Position numbers and translations under genes: made by a program. From contig CAJNDT010001278.1 of NCBI GenBank assembly GCA_905221615.1, positions 1-64,000 on the forward strand: a stretch of DNA of 64,000 nucleotides, read 5' to 3'. The DNA is from Symbiodinium sp. CCMP2592. Its lineage: Eukaryota; Sar; Dinophyceae; Suessiales; Symbiodiniaceae. Shown one piece after another: positions 1 through 8,775 of this stretch; positions within the stretch are counted from its first letter, which is position 1; each line of letters starts with the position of its first letter. The notes beneath the pieces were generated by a model. The model was given only the letters and a program-made list of their open reading frames with translations, was not told the origin of the DNA and made no database searches.

Positions 1-192
1 TTGCAGCCGCCGTTGCCGCCGCCGTTTAATTATGATAATTTCAATTGGCGTCGCTTTTCAAGTCTGGAAATGAAGTCCCCCAGTTTTTGCTTGGCCTTGG
101 CTGAGAAGACTTGACTCAATTGTGTTACACTCCCCAATTGTGGAAACACTTCAGCAACATTTAGCTCCTGCTGTGGTCTGAGGCGAACCAGC

Positions 193-441
193 TTGAGAAG
201 AGCACTTGGCCGGGGCCCAGAACTCACAACTGTTGTGTGTGATTCATATATTGCATTTGATCTGCTGTCTAAGTCTATTCAAGTCCTGCAAGATTGGCGG
301 TGTGGACCTCTGTCTGGGTTTGTTTCACATGTTGTCAGTTACTCTAGAGAATCTGATGGTGCTGTTGAGATTGCTCCAAAAACCATCAGAGCATCACAAG
401 AGGAAACAGTATGGGCAGTCATCCAGTGGGACTTTGCCTGA
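193..441 (+). CDS. exon-like ORF, unknown
   Basis: An open stretch of about 82 codons beginning at a TTG, so it is probably an internal exon rather than a complete gene. The translation is of mixed, protein-like composition with no low-complexity bias, but I recognise no family. An overlapping +2-frame ORF covers the same bases and cannot be excluded. It shares its strand with all the better-supported exons of the left 19 kb. No promoter or splice site could be fixed. Confidence 0.25.
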   Translation: MRRALGRGPELTTVVCDSYIAFDLLSKSIQVLQDWRCGPLSGFVSHVVSYSRESDGAVEIAPKTIRASQEETVWAVIQWDFA

Positions 442-601
442 CTAAACAGTGTCAGTGCAAAGAGCATCATCTGGAATGGCACAGCTCTCCTTCAAGGTCA
501 TGAGTGCAATTGTCCTGCAGGCTTCTTCCGACCTGGACACCCAGAAGCTCTTCTTCGCCGTGTCCTAAGCAGCCAAGCCTAGTTCAGACTGTCAAACCCG
601 G

Positions 602-1009
602 ATGCATGTTGGCAAATTGTATTGGGAGCTGTCAGGCTCAGAATGCAGTTTCACAATAGTTTTCGAAGTATCACATGACATGACTGAAGCCATGTTGAAA
701 CAGCGAAAGCGAAAGGCTGCAGAAGCGGGTCTGACCTTTGCCGTACAAAACTTTCGGGTGGATATTGTTATGGATCCTGATTGGGTGAACAATTTCCAAG
801 GATATTCGAGTCACTTGGTGGTTTCGAGTACGGACTTGATCGACCGAGTCAAGTACAAGATTGCAACAGAGCTCTGGACTATTCACCACAGGTGGCTGAA
901 GCCGGACACATTCCATCTTGTACAATGTGAGATTCATCTGCCATACTACGTTCCGGTGACAAGCTATGCCACAGGTCATGTTGTGAGAATTGTTCGTAGT
1001 AATCCTTAG
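602..1009 (+). CDS. hypothetical protein exon (135 codons)
   Basis: This ORF starts at ATG 602 and ends with TAG. The translation has balanced composition: a basic stretch (KQRKRKAAEAG) near residue 38, then alternating hydrophobic and aromatic residues including VDIVMDPDWVNNF and HHRWLKPDTFHLV. It looks more like coding sequence than the other five frames here. A GT that could act as donor lies near 992, so the TAG may fall in an intron. I do not recognise the family. Confidence 0.4.
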   Translation: MHVGKLYWELSGSECSFTIVFEVSHDMTEAMLKQRKRKAAEAGLTFAVQNFRVDIVMDPDWVNNFQGYSSHLVVSSTDLIDRVKYKIATELWTIHHRWLKPDTFHLVQCEIHLPYYVPVTSYATGHVVRIVRSNP

Positions 1010-1555
1010 ATTGACAAGGTTTCACTGCCACTGATGAATGTCTGTGTGTGCAAAACAGAATTGGCAGAAGAGTGTAGTTCGGCAAATTGTGCATGTCTGC
1101 AGATGTGTTCGAGTTAATAGTCGTGCAGCTCGGCAGCAGAAGTCTGGCCCTACCAAGAGGGGTGACCACACGCTCCAGTCACCCTTTCACACCGCTGGCC
1201 GGGTGTGGGGCACCCAGGGCCTGTGCTAATAAGCACAGCACTGCTGTGGCCAACAGGTTGGGGGGGCAACCTGAGCAGGACAATGAGCTAATGTGCTTGC
1301 TGGCAGTGCTTCCACAATGAGTGTGGGAACCCACACCGTGGCGGCCCTTGGGTTAGTTTGGGAGGCCGTTCTGCATGATTATTAAGTCTGGCTTGTTGGT
1401 TTTTGTTTCATTGTGTCCCAATAAATAATGCAGTGTATAGTCTCCTGTTCAAATTTCTTGACCTGCCGGTAATGCTTTGGTATGTGAGTGGAATTGAACC
1501 ATTCTGCAGGTTTGTGGCTTCAAGCGTATTGCCAGTCCTACTTAGTGAGCACAGC

Positions 1556-1867
1556 ATGTCGCAACATTCAGTGGAGAGGGTTCTGGAGAGGAGAGCAGAG
1601 CGTGCCGACGCTATTCTGCGGGTCTTGGCGGAGGTGGCGACAGAATCTCCTGCGTCTGAGTCATCAGCTGTGTCATCGAATAGCCCGGGCTTTGTTGAAT
1701 TTGGCAACAACCCACAATTTTGGCGATTGCTGAGTGAGTTCATCACAAGCACTGATGAAGCCATTATTTTCTTACGGAATCGTGTCACACAATTGGAAGC
1801 AATTGTCAGCTGTGACACAGCATCTCAACGAGATGAAGTTCAATCTGATGTTCATCTGAGTGAATGA
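1556..1867 (+). CDS. small hypothetical coiled-coil-like protein or terminal exon
   Basis: The frame is open from 1403; I chose ATG 1556 because the translation turns protein-like there. It begins MSQHSVERVLERRAERAD, a charged segment with heptad-like spacing, followed by a Ser-rich linker and a second amphipathic stretch (RLLSEFITSTDEAIIFLRN). It ends at TGA 1867. Length is about 103 codons. No known domain was recognised. The start upstream at 1403 gives a less protein-like extension. Confidence 0.35.
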   Translation: MSQHSVERVLERRAERADAILRVLAEVATESPASESSAVSSNSPGFVEFGNNPQFWRLLSEFITSTDEAIIFLRNRVTQLEAIVSCDTASQRDEVQSDVHLSE

Positions 1868-2179
1868 ACTTAGACCTTGCAGAGGTTTCCAAAACACTTC
1901 AATGTTTCTTTTCAGTCACTTGCTTTCGCAGTGTGGACCAGACCAGGAGAACAGTTCCAGAGAGAGTGTGTGCGTGTTTGTCAAAAAGTCTGTGATGTGT
2001 ACAATTCTTCAGGAAGATGTGCCATGCTTGAGCGGAGACCAGTTGAGTGCTCTCAGAATGTTAAATAGGACACTGTCACCTGTCGGTCTGTGCTGATTCG
2101 CAGCATTACTATTTGTCAAGTGAGTCAGTGAAGCGTCTTTGCAATAGGGCTACTTGCTGCTGCTGGTTCGCCCATTGCA
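1868..2179. other. no supported gene
   Basis: About 310 bases without a convincing exon. Only short overlapping frames are present, and I see no repeat structure. Confidence 0.4.
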
Positions 2180-2455
2180 ATGGGGAACCGATTTTGTCCA
2201 CACCGAGCAGGAGCTTCTTTGTCTCCCGGTGGTCATCGCGATTGTGGAGGAAGCTGTTTGTTCAATTGTGAGATGCACGATCAACTTTGCATGAGAACAA
2301 AATGGGGACACCAAGTCCATTATTGCACACTGTGCATAGTGGATTGGTACAACGAGACGGATATAAGGCGTACCACCCTTGACGACGTCAGACGGAGGTC
2401 CACAGCTGATTCCCAACCACGTGGTGAATTAAATGGAGAAGGTGATGAGGATTGA
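2180..2455 (+). CDS. Cys/His-rich exon, possible zinc-binding segment
   Basis: An ORF of 91 codons starting at ATG 2180. Cysteines and histidines are closely spaced (CPHR, HRDCGGSCLFNC, CEMHDQLC, HYCTLC), which suggests a metal-binding fold although the spacing fits no family I know. The C-terminal third is charged and ends GEGDED before TGA. A comparable Cys/His-rich run is found in another frame at 6606-6850, so this may be a locally repeated protein feature. Function unknown. Confidence 0.35.
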   Translation: MGNRFCPHRAGASLSPGGHRDCGGSCLFNCEMHDQLCMRTKWGHQVHYCTLCIVDWYNETDIRRTTLDDVRRRSTADSQPRGELNGEGDED

Positions 2456-3320
2456 TTCCGTTTCACTGATTCTGCTGGCATCTTGTGGCATTGCTGGCAA
2501 AACATCTCTTTGTGTTGCAAGGCTTCACATCTTTGACAGTGCTTGTGATTTGTAAATCCCTGTTATCCAGAGCTTTGTGTGATAGACAGACAAGCCCTGC
2601 ACACAGATTTGCATTGTGGAGCTGGGTGTGTGTGTGTGTGTTCTTTTCCTAAATGCGCCCGCACTTGTACTAAGGAGATGATGCAAATCGTCAGTGGGCC
2701 GGCCCCCAGCAAAACAGATTGAATGTACAGCATGTTGTGACAATTCCAAACATGATTTTCAGTGGATGCTGGCTTGTTCTGTTTGATGTTTTTGTCATCG
2801 GTGTGCTTCATGTCAATGTCATCACTCGCAATATCACAATGTTCCTGCAGTGTTTTGGTTCAAGAGGAGGAGCACTCTTTGTAGCAAGTCGAGCTGCAAC
2901 ATGGGCGATGAGGCGGTTTTGACTTGATGAGCTGCCTGGTTCCACGCCCAATGCTTGGAGAAAGAAAACAAGAGTGGGAGGATAAGGTCTACAACTTCAA
3001 AGCGCTCATGAAACTCAATCCTTCCGCCTCGCAGCTGATGGGGCTTGTCCTCCATGCTGCAATATTGGCAATGCTTGCACAGCAATGATTCTCAATTTGT
3101 AATTCGATCAATTCAGCCAGCTGCCTGATTCGTGACCAAAACAATTGTGCAGATGCCCATTGAGAGTTGCATGTGAGCTTCACTGTCATGTTCCACCTTG
3201 CAGACAAGTTGAAGAAAGCAGCAGACGTGGTGTTGCATTGCACAGTCATGTGGTTCCATGATGACTGTGTTCGGAGAAAGAGTCTCAGTCCTATCCTTGT
3301 CTCGTTCTGAATTACAACTG
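2456..3320. other. no supported gene; short GT microsatellite
   Basis: About 860 bases between exon-like ORFs. A (TG)n run sits near 2625-2641. ORFs occur on both strands but none looks coding to me. Confidence 0.4.
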
Positions 3321-3420
3321 ACAAGTGGATGAAGGAGTTGTGATGGTGGTCTCGGCTGTGACCAAATACATTTGTCATAATTCCAACCAATATTTGATGT
3401 ATTCAACACCTGCAAGACAG

Positions 3421-4260
3421 GATGTCAAAGTGCATTTTGACAACAGTTCCAGCACAACTGGATGCATTTCGTCTGTTATTTCGGTTTGCTTGCAATGCAT
3501 TTCGGATCCAAAACGGACGTCCAAACCTTCATTTCAAATGCATTACCAGCTCACAGAATGCAGATGCTGGATGCATTCAACATGTGCCAGACAGCATCTC
3601 AAAGTGCATTTTGACAACAGTTCCAGCACAACTGGATGCATTTCGTCTGTCATTTCGGTTTGCTTGCAATGCATTTCGGATCCAAAACGGACGTCCAAAC
3701 CTTCATTTCAAATGCATTTCCAGCTCACAGAATGCAGATGCTGGATGCATTCAACATGTGCCAGACAGCATCTCAAAGTGCATTTTGACAACAGTTCCAG
3801 CACAACTGGATGCATTTCGTCTGTCATTTCGATTTGCTTGCAATGCATCTTGGATCCAAAACGGACGTCCAAACTTTCATTTCAAATGCATTTCCAGCTC
3901 ACAGAATGCAGATGCTGGATGCATTCCACATGTGCCAGACAGCATCTCAAAGTGCATTTTGACAACAGTTCCAGCACAACTGGATGCATTTCGTCTGTCA
4001 TTTCGGTTTGCTTGCAATGCATCTCGGATCCAAAAACGGACGTCCAATCCTTCATTTCAAATGCATTACCAGGTCACAGAATGTAGATGCAGGATGCATT
4101 CAACATGTGCCAGACAGCATCTCGAAGTGCACTTTGACAACAGTTCCAGCACAACTGGATGCATTTCGTCTGTCATTTCGGTTTGCTTGCAATACATTTG
4201 TAGTCCAGAAAAGCGTGCACCAATTTGATTTCAATGCAACATCGGCCCGCCAGAAATGCA
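3421..4260. repeat. 174-bp tandem repeat (satellite), about 4.7 copies
   Basis: The landmark AAAGTGCATTTTGACAACAG recurs at 3427, 3601, 3775 and 3949, and as GAAGTGCACT at 4124. The period is therefore 174, 174, 174 and then 175 because of one extra A near 4034. Units differ by only a few bases. Because 174 is divisible by 3, two + frames stay open through the array and produce long repetitive ORFs, which I regard as by-products. The last copy decays after about 4200. The unit is close to nucleosome length. Confidence 0.95.
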
Positions 4261-4493
4261 TTTCGAGGAAGTGTTCAATGCATTTACATTCTCGCTGAAC
4301 CTGTCTCAAATGTGCACATCGTTGTCGGCAGACCTGCATTTGCATCATTCCAGAAGGACTGGCTGATTGCCAAACACTCTTAAAAGCACGTGTTCTGCTT
4401 CAATTCTGGTTTCAATTCTGAAACCAATGCATTTTGCAGTCAGCTTCTTTGCATGAAAGCTCAGCTACCAATGGCTCCGATACCAATTTGCAT

Positions 4494-4710
4494 GCAAGAC
4501 CAAAGCTCCGCTACCAATACAAACCCCTAGAAACACCTGAGTCAAGCCACTTCTGAATGCAAACGTAATCATTCTCTCCAAACAGTTTGGTCCAGAAGTA
4601 CACGAAATTGTGTAGCAAGGGAGGAAGGTATCCTCTAAAAAACAGACCAAAGCTCAGCTACCAATGCAAACCCCTAGAAACATTTGAGTCAAGCCACCCC
4701 TGAATGCATC
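4494..4710 (+). repeat. diverged direct repeat, offset about 152 bp
   Basis: The segments at about 4494-4560 and 4646-4710 share the core ACCAAAGCTC, then TACCAAT, CAAACCCCTAGAAACA and TGAGTCAAGCCAC, and both end in CTGAATGCA. A third short piece with CAGCTACCAATG lies near 4463. No coding function seen. Confidence 0.75.
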
Positions 4711-4879
4711 GACTTTGTATATAGCCATCACCAATACAATCAATGCACGTCCTGTGGCAGGCAGGCAAACTCTGAAAAAACCCCAAACCCGAAGCTACCA
4801 ATGGAAACCGGAGCCAGAAGCTGCAAGCATTGGAATTACATTTCTGTCACCTTCCAAAATAGCAAAAACTACATTTCTG

Positions 4880-5050
4880 TCAACCTCGAAAATATCAAAA
4901 AGTCATCAAAAGTTCTCAAAAGTTCATCAAAAGTTCATCAAAATGTCATCAAAATGTCATCAAACCGTCGAAAATATCAAAAGTTCTCAAAAGTTCTCAA
5001 AAGTTCATCAAAAGTTCATCAAAAGTTCATCAAAAGTTCATCAAAAATGT
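4880..5050 (+). repeat. short A/T-rich tandem repeat, unit about 11 bp
   Basis: Repeated AAAAGTTCATC and variants (AAAAGTTCTC, AAAATGTCATC) run through this stretch. The Lys/Ser-rich frames across it are repeat by-products. The two halves, about 4900-4940 and 4980-5045, are near copies separated by a less regular AACCGTCGAAAATAT segment. Confidence 0.85.
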
Positions 5051-5148
5051 ATAGAAACCTGTTAAGGGAACAGTTTTAGACTGTATTTCACTGATGAACA
5101 AGCTGAGAATTGTCAATTTGGAACACAATTGCTGTTGCACTTTCAATC

Positions 5149-5197
5149 TACTCATGCGCGCATGTGCGCGCGCGCCCGCGCGCATTCGCGCGCGAGT
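5149..5197. repeat. alternating CG/CA purine-pyrimidine tract
   Basis: A roughly 45-base run made almost entirely of alternating pyrimidine and purine, with several CGCGCGCG-like blocks. It lies between an A-rich simple repeat and the 205-bp satellite. Such tracts can adopt Z-form DNA; that is an inference from composition only. Confidence 0.7.
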
Positions 5198-5388
5198 ATC
5201 TGAAGAGAACGTTCATTGATGTGCATCTGGACAGAGAAGAGCTGGGGCTTTTCACAGGTTCTCTTTGATGACAACTGCATTTGCCTTGCATTTGCTCTCA
5301 AGTGGAAGATTGAGCAGAAACAAGAGTTCACCGTTTCAAATGCATGGTGGCTTGAAATGTATCAACAATTCCTTGCATTTGCAATGTT

Positions 5389-6590
5389 TCAAATTGGCCC
5401 ATAATGCAAGAATGTTTGTGTGAAAATGCATTGGAACAAGATTTTTGCATGGGTAAAACTAAATCTTTGCATGGAAGCTTGCATTTGGGATGTTTCAAAA
5501 TTCGCCTGTAATGCAAGAATGTCTGTGGGAAAATGCATTGGAACAAGAGTTTTTGCATGGGTGGAGCGAAATCTTTGCATGGAAGCTTGCATTTCGAATG
5601 TCTCCAAATTGGCCCACAATGCAAGAATGTCTGTGTTAAAATGCATTGGTTGCATGGGTGGGACTAAATCTTTGCATGGAAGCTTGCATTTGGGATGTTT
5701 CAAAATTCGCCTGTAATGCAAGAATGTCTGTGGGAAAATGCATTGGAACAAGAGTTTTTGCATGGGTGGAGCGAAATCTTTGCATGGAAGCTTGCATTTC
5801 GAATGTCTCCAAATTGGCCCACAATGCAAGAATGTCTGTGTTAAAATGCATTGGTTGCATGGGTGGGACTAAATCTTTGCATGGAAGCTTGCATTTGGGA
5901 TGTTTCAAAATTCGCCCGTAATGCAAGAATGTCTGTGTAAAAATGCATTGGAACAAGAGTTTTTGTATGGGTGGAGCAAAATCTTTGCATGGAAGCTTGC
6001 ATTTCGAATGTCTCCAAATTGGCCCACAATGCAAGAATGTCTGTGTTAAAATGCATTGGTTGCATGGGTGGGTCTAAATCTTTGCATGGAAGCTTGCATT
6101 TGGGATGTTTCAAAATTCGCCCGTAATGCAAGAATGTCTGTGGGAAAATGCATTGGAACAAAAGTTTTTGCATGGGTGGAGCGAAATCTTTGCATGGAAG
6201 CTTGCATTTGGGATGTTTCAAAATTCGCCCGTAATGCAAGAATGTCTGTGTAAAAATGCATTGGAACAAGAGTTTTTGTATGGGTGGAGCAAAATCTTTG
6301 CATGGAAGCTTGCATTTCGAATGTCTCCAAATTGGCCCACAATGCAAGAATGTCTGTGTTAAAATGCATTGGTTGCATGGGTGGGACTAAATCTTTGCAT
6401 GGAAGCTTGCATTTGGGATGTTTCAAAATTCGCCTGTAATGCAAGAATGTCTGTGTGAAAATGCATTGGAACAAGAGTTTTTGTATGGGTGGAGCAAAAT
6501 CTTTGCATGGAAGCTTGCATTTCGAATGTCTCCAAATTGGCCCACAATGCAAGAATGTCTGTGTTGAAATGCATTGGTTGCATGGGTGAG
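5389..6590. repeat. dimeric satellite, 205-bp higher-order unit (97 + 108 bp monomers)
   Basis: The landmark GGAAGCTTGCATTT appears at 5473, 5581, 5678, 5786, 5991, 6088, 6196, 6304, 6401 and 6509, with another near 5883. Spacings alternate 108 and 97. A-type monomers continue CGAATGTCTCC and B-type monomers continue GGGATGTTTC. The alternation is broken once: two B-type monomers stand next to each other at 6088 and 6196. Each unit carries a HindIII-type AAGCTT and many TGCAT motifs. Long ORFs on both strands are by-products of the array. Confidence 0.95.
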
Positions 6591-6703
6591 TCTTAATTTC
6601 TTTGCATGGGCACAGTCATGAAAATGGCAATTTCCCTTTTTCAAACAAAGTCCATATTGGTTGCTGTGTTGTGTGAGCAGGACAATTGTTTGCATTGCCC
6701 GAA

Positions 6704-6716
6704 CATTTTGGCTCAA
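6704..6716 (+). other. 13-nt match to the dinoflagellate spliced leader
   Basis: CATTTTGGCTCAA is identical to an internal 13-nt segment of the 22-nt spliced leader; the flanks do not match. It could be a worn relic of a retroposed mRNA or chance. Confidence 0.2.
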
Positions 6717-6844
6717 CTCTGTGAATTGCATGAACATTGTGCTGGCTGTCTAACATTTCATGTTCTCAATTGTCGAACAAGACCAGGTCAACATTGTGGT
6801 GGCTGTGTAGCTCATATTTCCTTTTGCCATCCTGGACATCAAAC

Positions 6845-7669
6845 ATGTGGGTTCATGTCAATGGATGGGTCAAGCTTCCGCCTGGAGCACAGGTCTGGCA
6901 TGAGGCTGAGTCGGGTGCACGCAACAAGCGGACTTGGGAAGCCCCAAGCCAAAGCAGCGAAGACCCCACACCACATGAGACTACGTATTGGGCAGGTCGT
7001 GGCTGGCGGAACTACGATCAAACAGAAGGAGTTGCCATCCAGTCAAGTCAGGACACTCCAGTGGACATGGAAGAAGACAACGACCGTCCGATTCAGCAAA
7101 AGAGCAAACACCAGAAGATGACATATCCTTGCGACTCCTGGGAGGCAGACTCCTGGGATAATCCAAAAGACTCCTGGTGGAAGTGGAAAGGCTGGCATGA
7201 TTGGAATGAGTCCTACCCGTCTGCGCTGGTTGACTCCACGGCAGAGGCCAACCCGGGTGAGGTCAACCCGAACCCGGAGGCCAACCTGAACGCGGAGGGT
7301 GCCAGTTACACAAGTCTTCAAGGAGAGGAGTCAGTGGACGCAAAAATGGCAGGTGCTGTGCAGTCAATGCAATTGAGTTCAGAGATTCCATTGCCTCCAT
7401 TGCCTTCAGATTCCAATGCAGCTTTGCTCTTGCCGAATCCGAATGTGATCGCTTCTGATGCTCCGGACTTGGTTCTTCCAGCAGCAACAGCAGCAGCAGC
7501 TGCCTCGAGCTCTTCAGGGGATTTGGCTCTGAGTCCAACCCGGTCTGAATCTCAGTTGCCAATGGCCAGTGGCGATGGTGTGCACACTAAATTCAAGTTG
7601 CAGCTTCTGAAACATAAGAACAACGAGTCCAAAAAGAGGAAGAGCCAAAGGAATGACAAGCACAAGTGA
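6845..7669 (+). CDS. Trp-rich, acidic/basic hypothetical protein
   Basis: The open frame begins at 6737, but ATG 6845 gives the first protein-like sequence (MWVHVNGWVKLPPGAQVWH). The protein is about 274 aa. It has a Trp-rich central block at about residues 105-125 (WEADSWDNPKDSWWKWKGW), an Asn/Pro/Glu linker, an Ala/Ser low-complexity run (codons near 7480-7515) and a strongly basic C-terminus ending NDKHK before TGA. No enzymatic motif is visible. The composition resembles disordered proteins of large dinoflagellate gene families, but I cannot name one. The upstream Cys/His-rich frame at 6606-6840 may be an earlier exon or a different gene. Confidence 0.5.
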   Translation: MWVHVNGWVKLPPGAQVWHEAESGARNKRTWEAPSQSSEDPTPHETTYWAGRGWRNYDQTEGVAIQSSQDTPVDMEEDNDRPIQQKSKHQKMTYPCDSWEADSWDNPKDSWWKWKGWHDWNESYPSALVDSTAEANPGEVNPNPEANLNAEGASYTSLQGEESVDAKMAGAVQSMQLSSEIPLPPLPSDSNAALLLPNPNVIASDAPDLVLPAATAAAAASSSSGDLALSPTRSESQLPMASGDGVHTKFKLQLLKHKNNESKKRKSQRNDKHK

Positions 7670-7931
7670 CAAATTTTGAACAACTGTATAAAGGATCAAG
7701 CAAGTTGAATTCACTACTTGTGCTGTATTGCAGAATTGCAGCAGCACCGTGCTCAATAACAGCTTCTTCCTTTGCCATGTGTATAGATTATGTTGGCTTT
7801 TTTTGCATAGGGGCAAGCACGATTGTGACATTCATGTCAAAATTCCAGTGCGGTTCTTTGGGATGTTACTTGTTCAATTGCTTTGCCACCACTGTCAGCG
7901 AGGTCAGGCCATGTGATGTCCTCCATGATTT

Positions 7932-8303
7932 GTGCATATCTTGGCTCAAGGCAGAAACATGACTTTGGCTGAAGAACAGCAATGGGCTTTGGAAGCAGTG
8001 CAGGCTCTACCGCCTACTTGGCCGGAGGTGGAAGGAAACCAAGTCAGTGATTGCTTGTTACATTTGTTGCAGTGTGACCTGCCATTGGCCTGGTCTCATC
8101 GATTGCTTCTCTTCAAAGCCAAGACCATGTTGGCGGCTCTCATAGCTCCGTCACCCCATGATGTGCCAGCAAACAATTCTGACGATGATGATACACTTCT
8201 GACAGCTGATTCATTTCAATTGAGGTGGCATTGTGTCAGTGCCTTCAGAGCAATCATCCTGATGTGTTTGTCCTTTGAACAAAACCGCTGTGTTGTTTGT
8301 TAA
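7932..8303 (+). CDS. hypothetical protein exon
   Basis: An ORF of 123 codons. From about residue 10 (MTLAEEQQWALEAVQALPP, ATG near 7959) the translation is protein-like and probably helical: TWPEVEGNQVSDCLLHLL, then a Leu-rich stretch LLLFKAKTMLAALIAP and an acidic patch NSDDDDTLL. It ends at TAA 8303; an AATAAAG sits near 8322. No family recognised. The sequence just upstream contains TTGGCTCAAG, which I treat as chance. Confidence 0.4.
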   Translation: MHILAQGRNMTLAEEQQWALEAVQALPPTWPEVEGNQVSDCLLHLLQCDLPLAWSHRLLLFKAKTMLAALIAPSPHDVPANNSDDDDTLLTADSFQLRWHCVSAFRAIILMCLSFEQNRCVVC

Positions 8304-8354
8304 ATCATAACACATAACCATAATAAAGTGTTGCTGCCCCACTGAGGTCACTAC

Positions 8355-8552
8355 GTGCTGGAGGATCTGCAGGTGCTCTGTGACTTGGAGATTGACATTT
8401 CCGATTCACGGTCAACATGGCAACAAGTGAGGACTCTCTTGGCTGACTGCTTTCAGTCAAATTCAATTTCGCAATGTTCACACCCGGGCCAGAAAGGGTC
8501 GGGCAAAACCAAAAGTGAGATTCGGCAGTGGTACAAGGACAATGTTTACTAG
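8355..8552 (+). CDS. short hypothetical exon
   Basis: An ORF of 65 codons with mixed charged and hydrophobic residues (LEDLQVLCDLEIDIS, TWQQVRTLLADCF), ending at TAG. It could be an exon of a gene containing the 7.9-8.3 kb ORF or of the RING gene that follows. No motif recognised. Confidence 0.3.
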   Translation: MLEDLQVLCDLEIDISDSRSTWQQVRTLLADCFQSNSISQCSHPGQKGSGKTKSEIRQWYKDNVY

Positions 8553-8775
8553 CTCGCTTGTTTCTGCTAATACGGTGTGGACCAACACGGCTCGGAATGG
8601 CTGCAACAAATAAGAAGCTCTGTGCTTTTCGGAGCTTTCTGTACTGTAGTCAGCTGTATGTCCTGCAGTGTTGCTTCAACTTTGAATTGTCAATTGTGTT
8701 TGCCTGAATTGCTCAAGGGTTCGGTTTGAAGTACCATTGCTACAGGAACACCAATTGCCTGTAGTTGCAGAAGCC

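Noticed and set aside
3325..4298. ORFs of 253 and 268 codons across the 174-bp array
   Set aside because: Open only because the unit length is divisible by three; peptides are exact repeats with no family resemblance. Kept as a finding, not as genes.
5389..6583. Long overlapping ORFs on both strands (up to 168 codons)
   Set aside because: They follow the 205-bp repeat unit and occur on both strands; artefacts of a stop-poor repeat.
7941..7955. TTGGCTCAAG upstream of an ATG, possible spliced-leader relic
   Set aside because: Only 10 bases match; one or two such matches are expected by chance in a window of this size.
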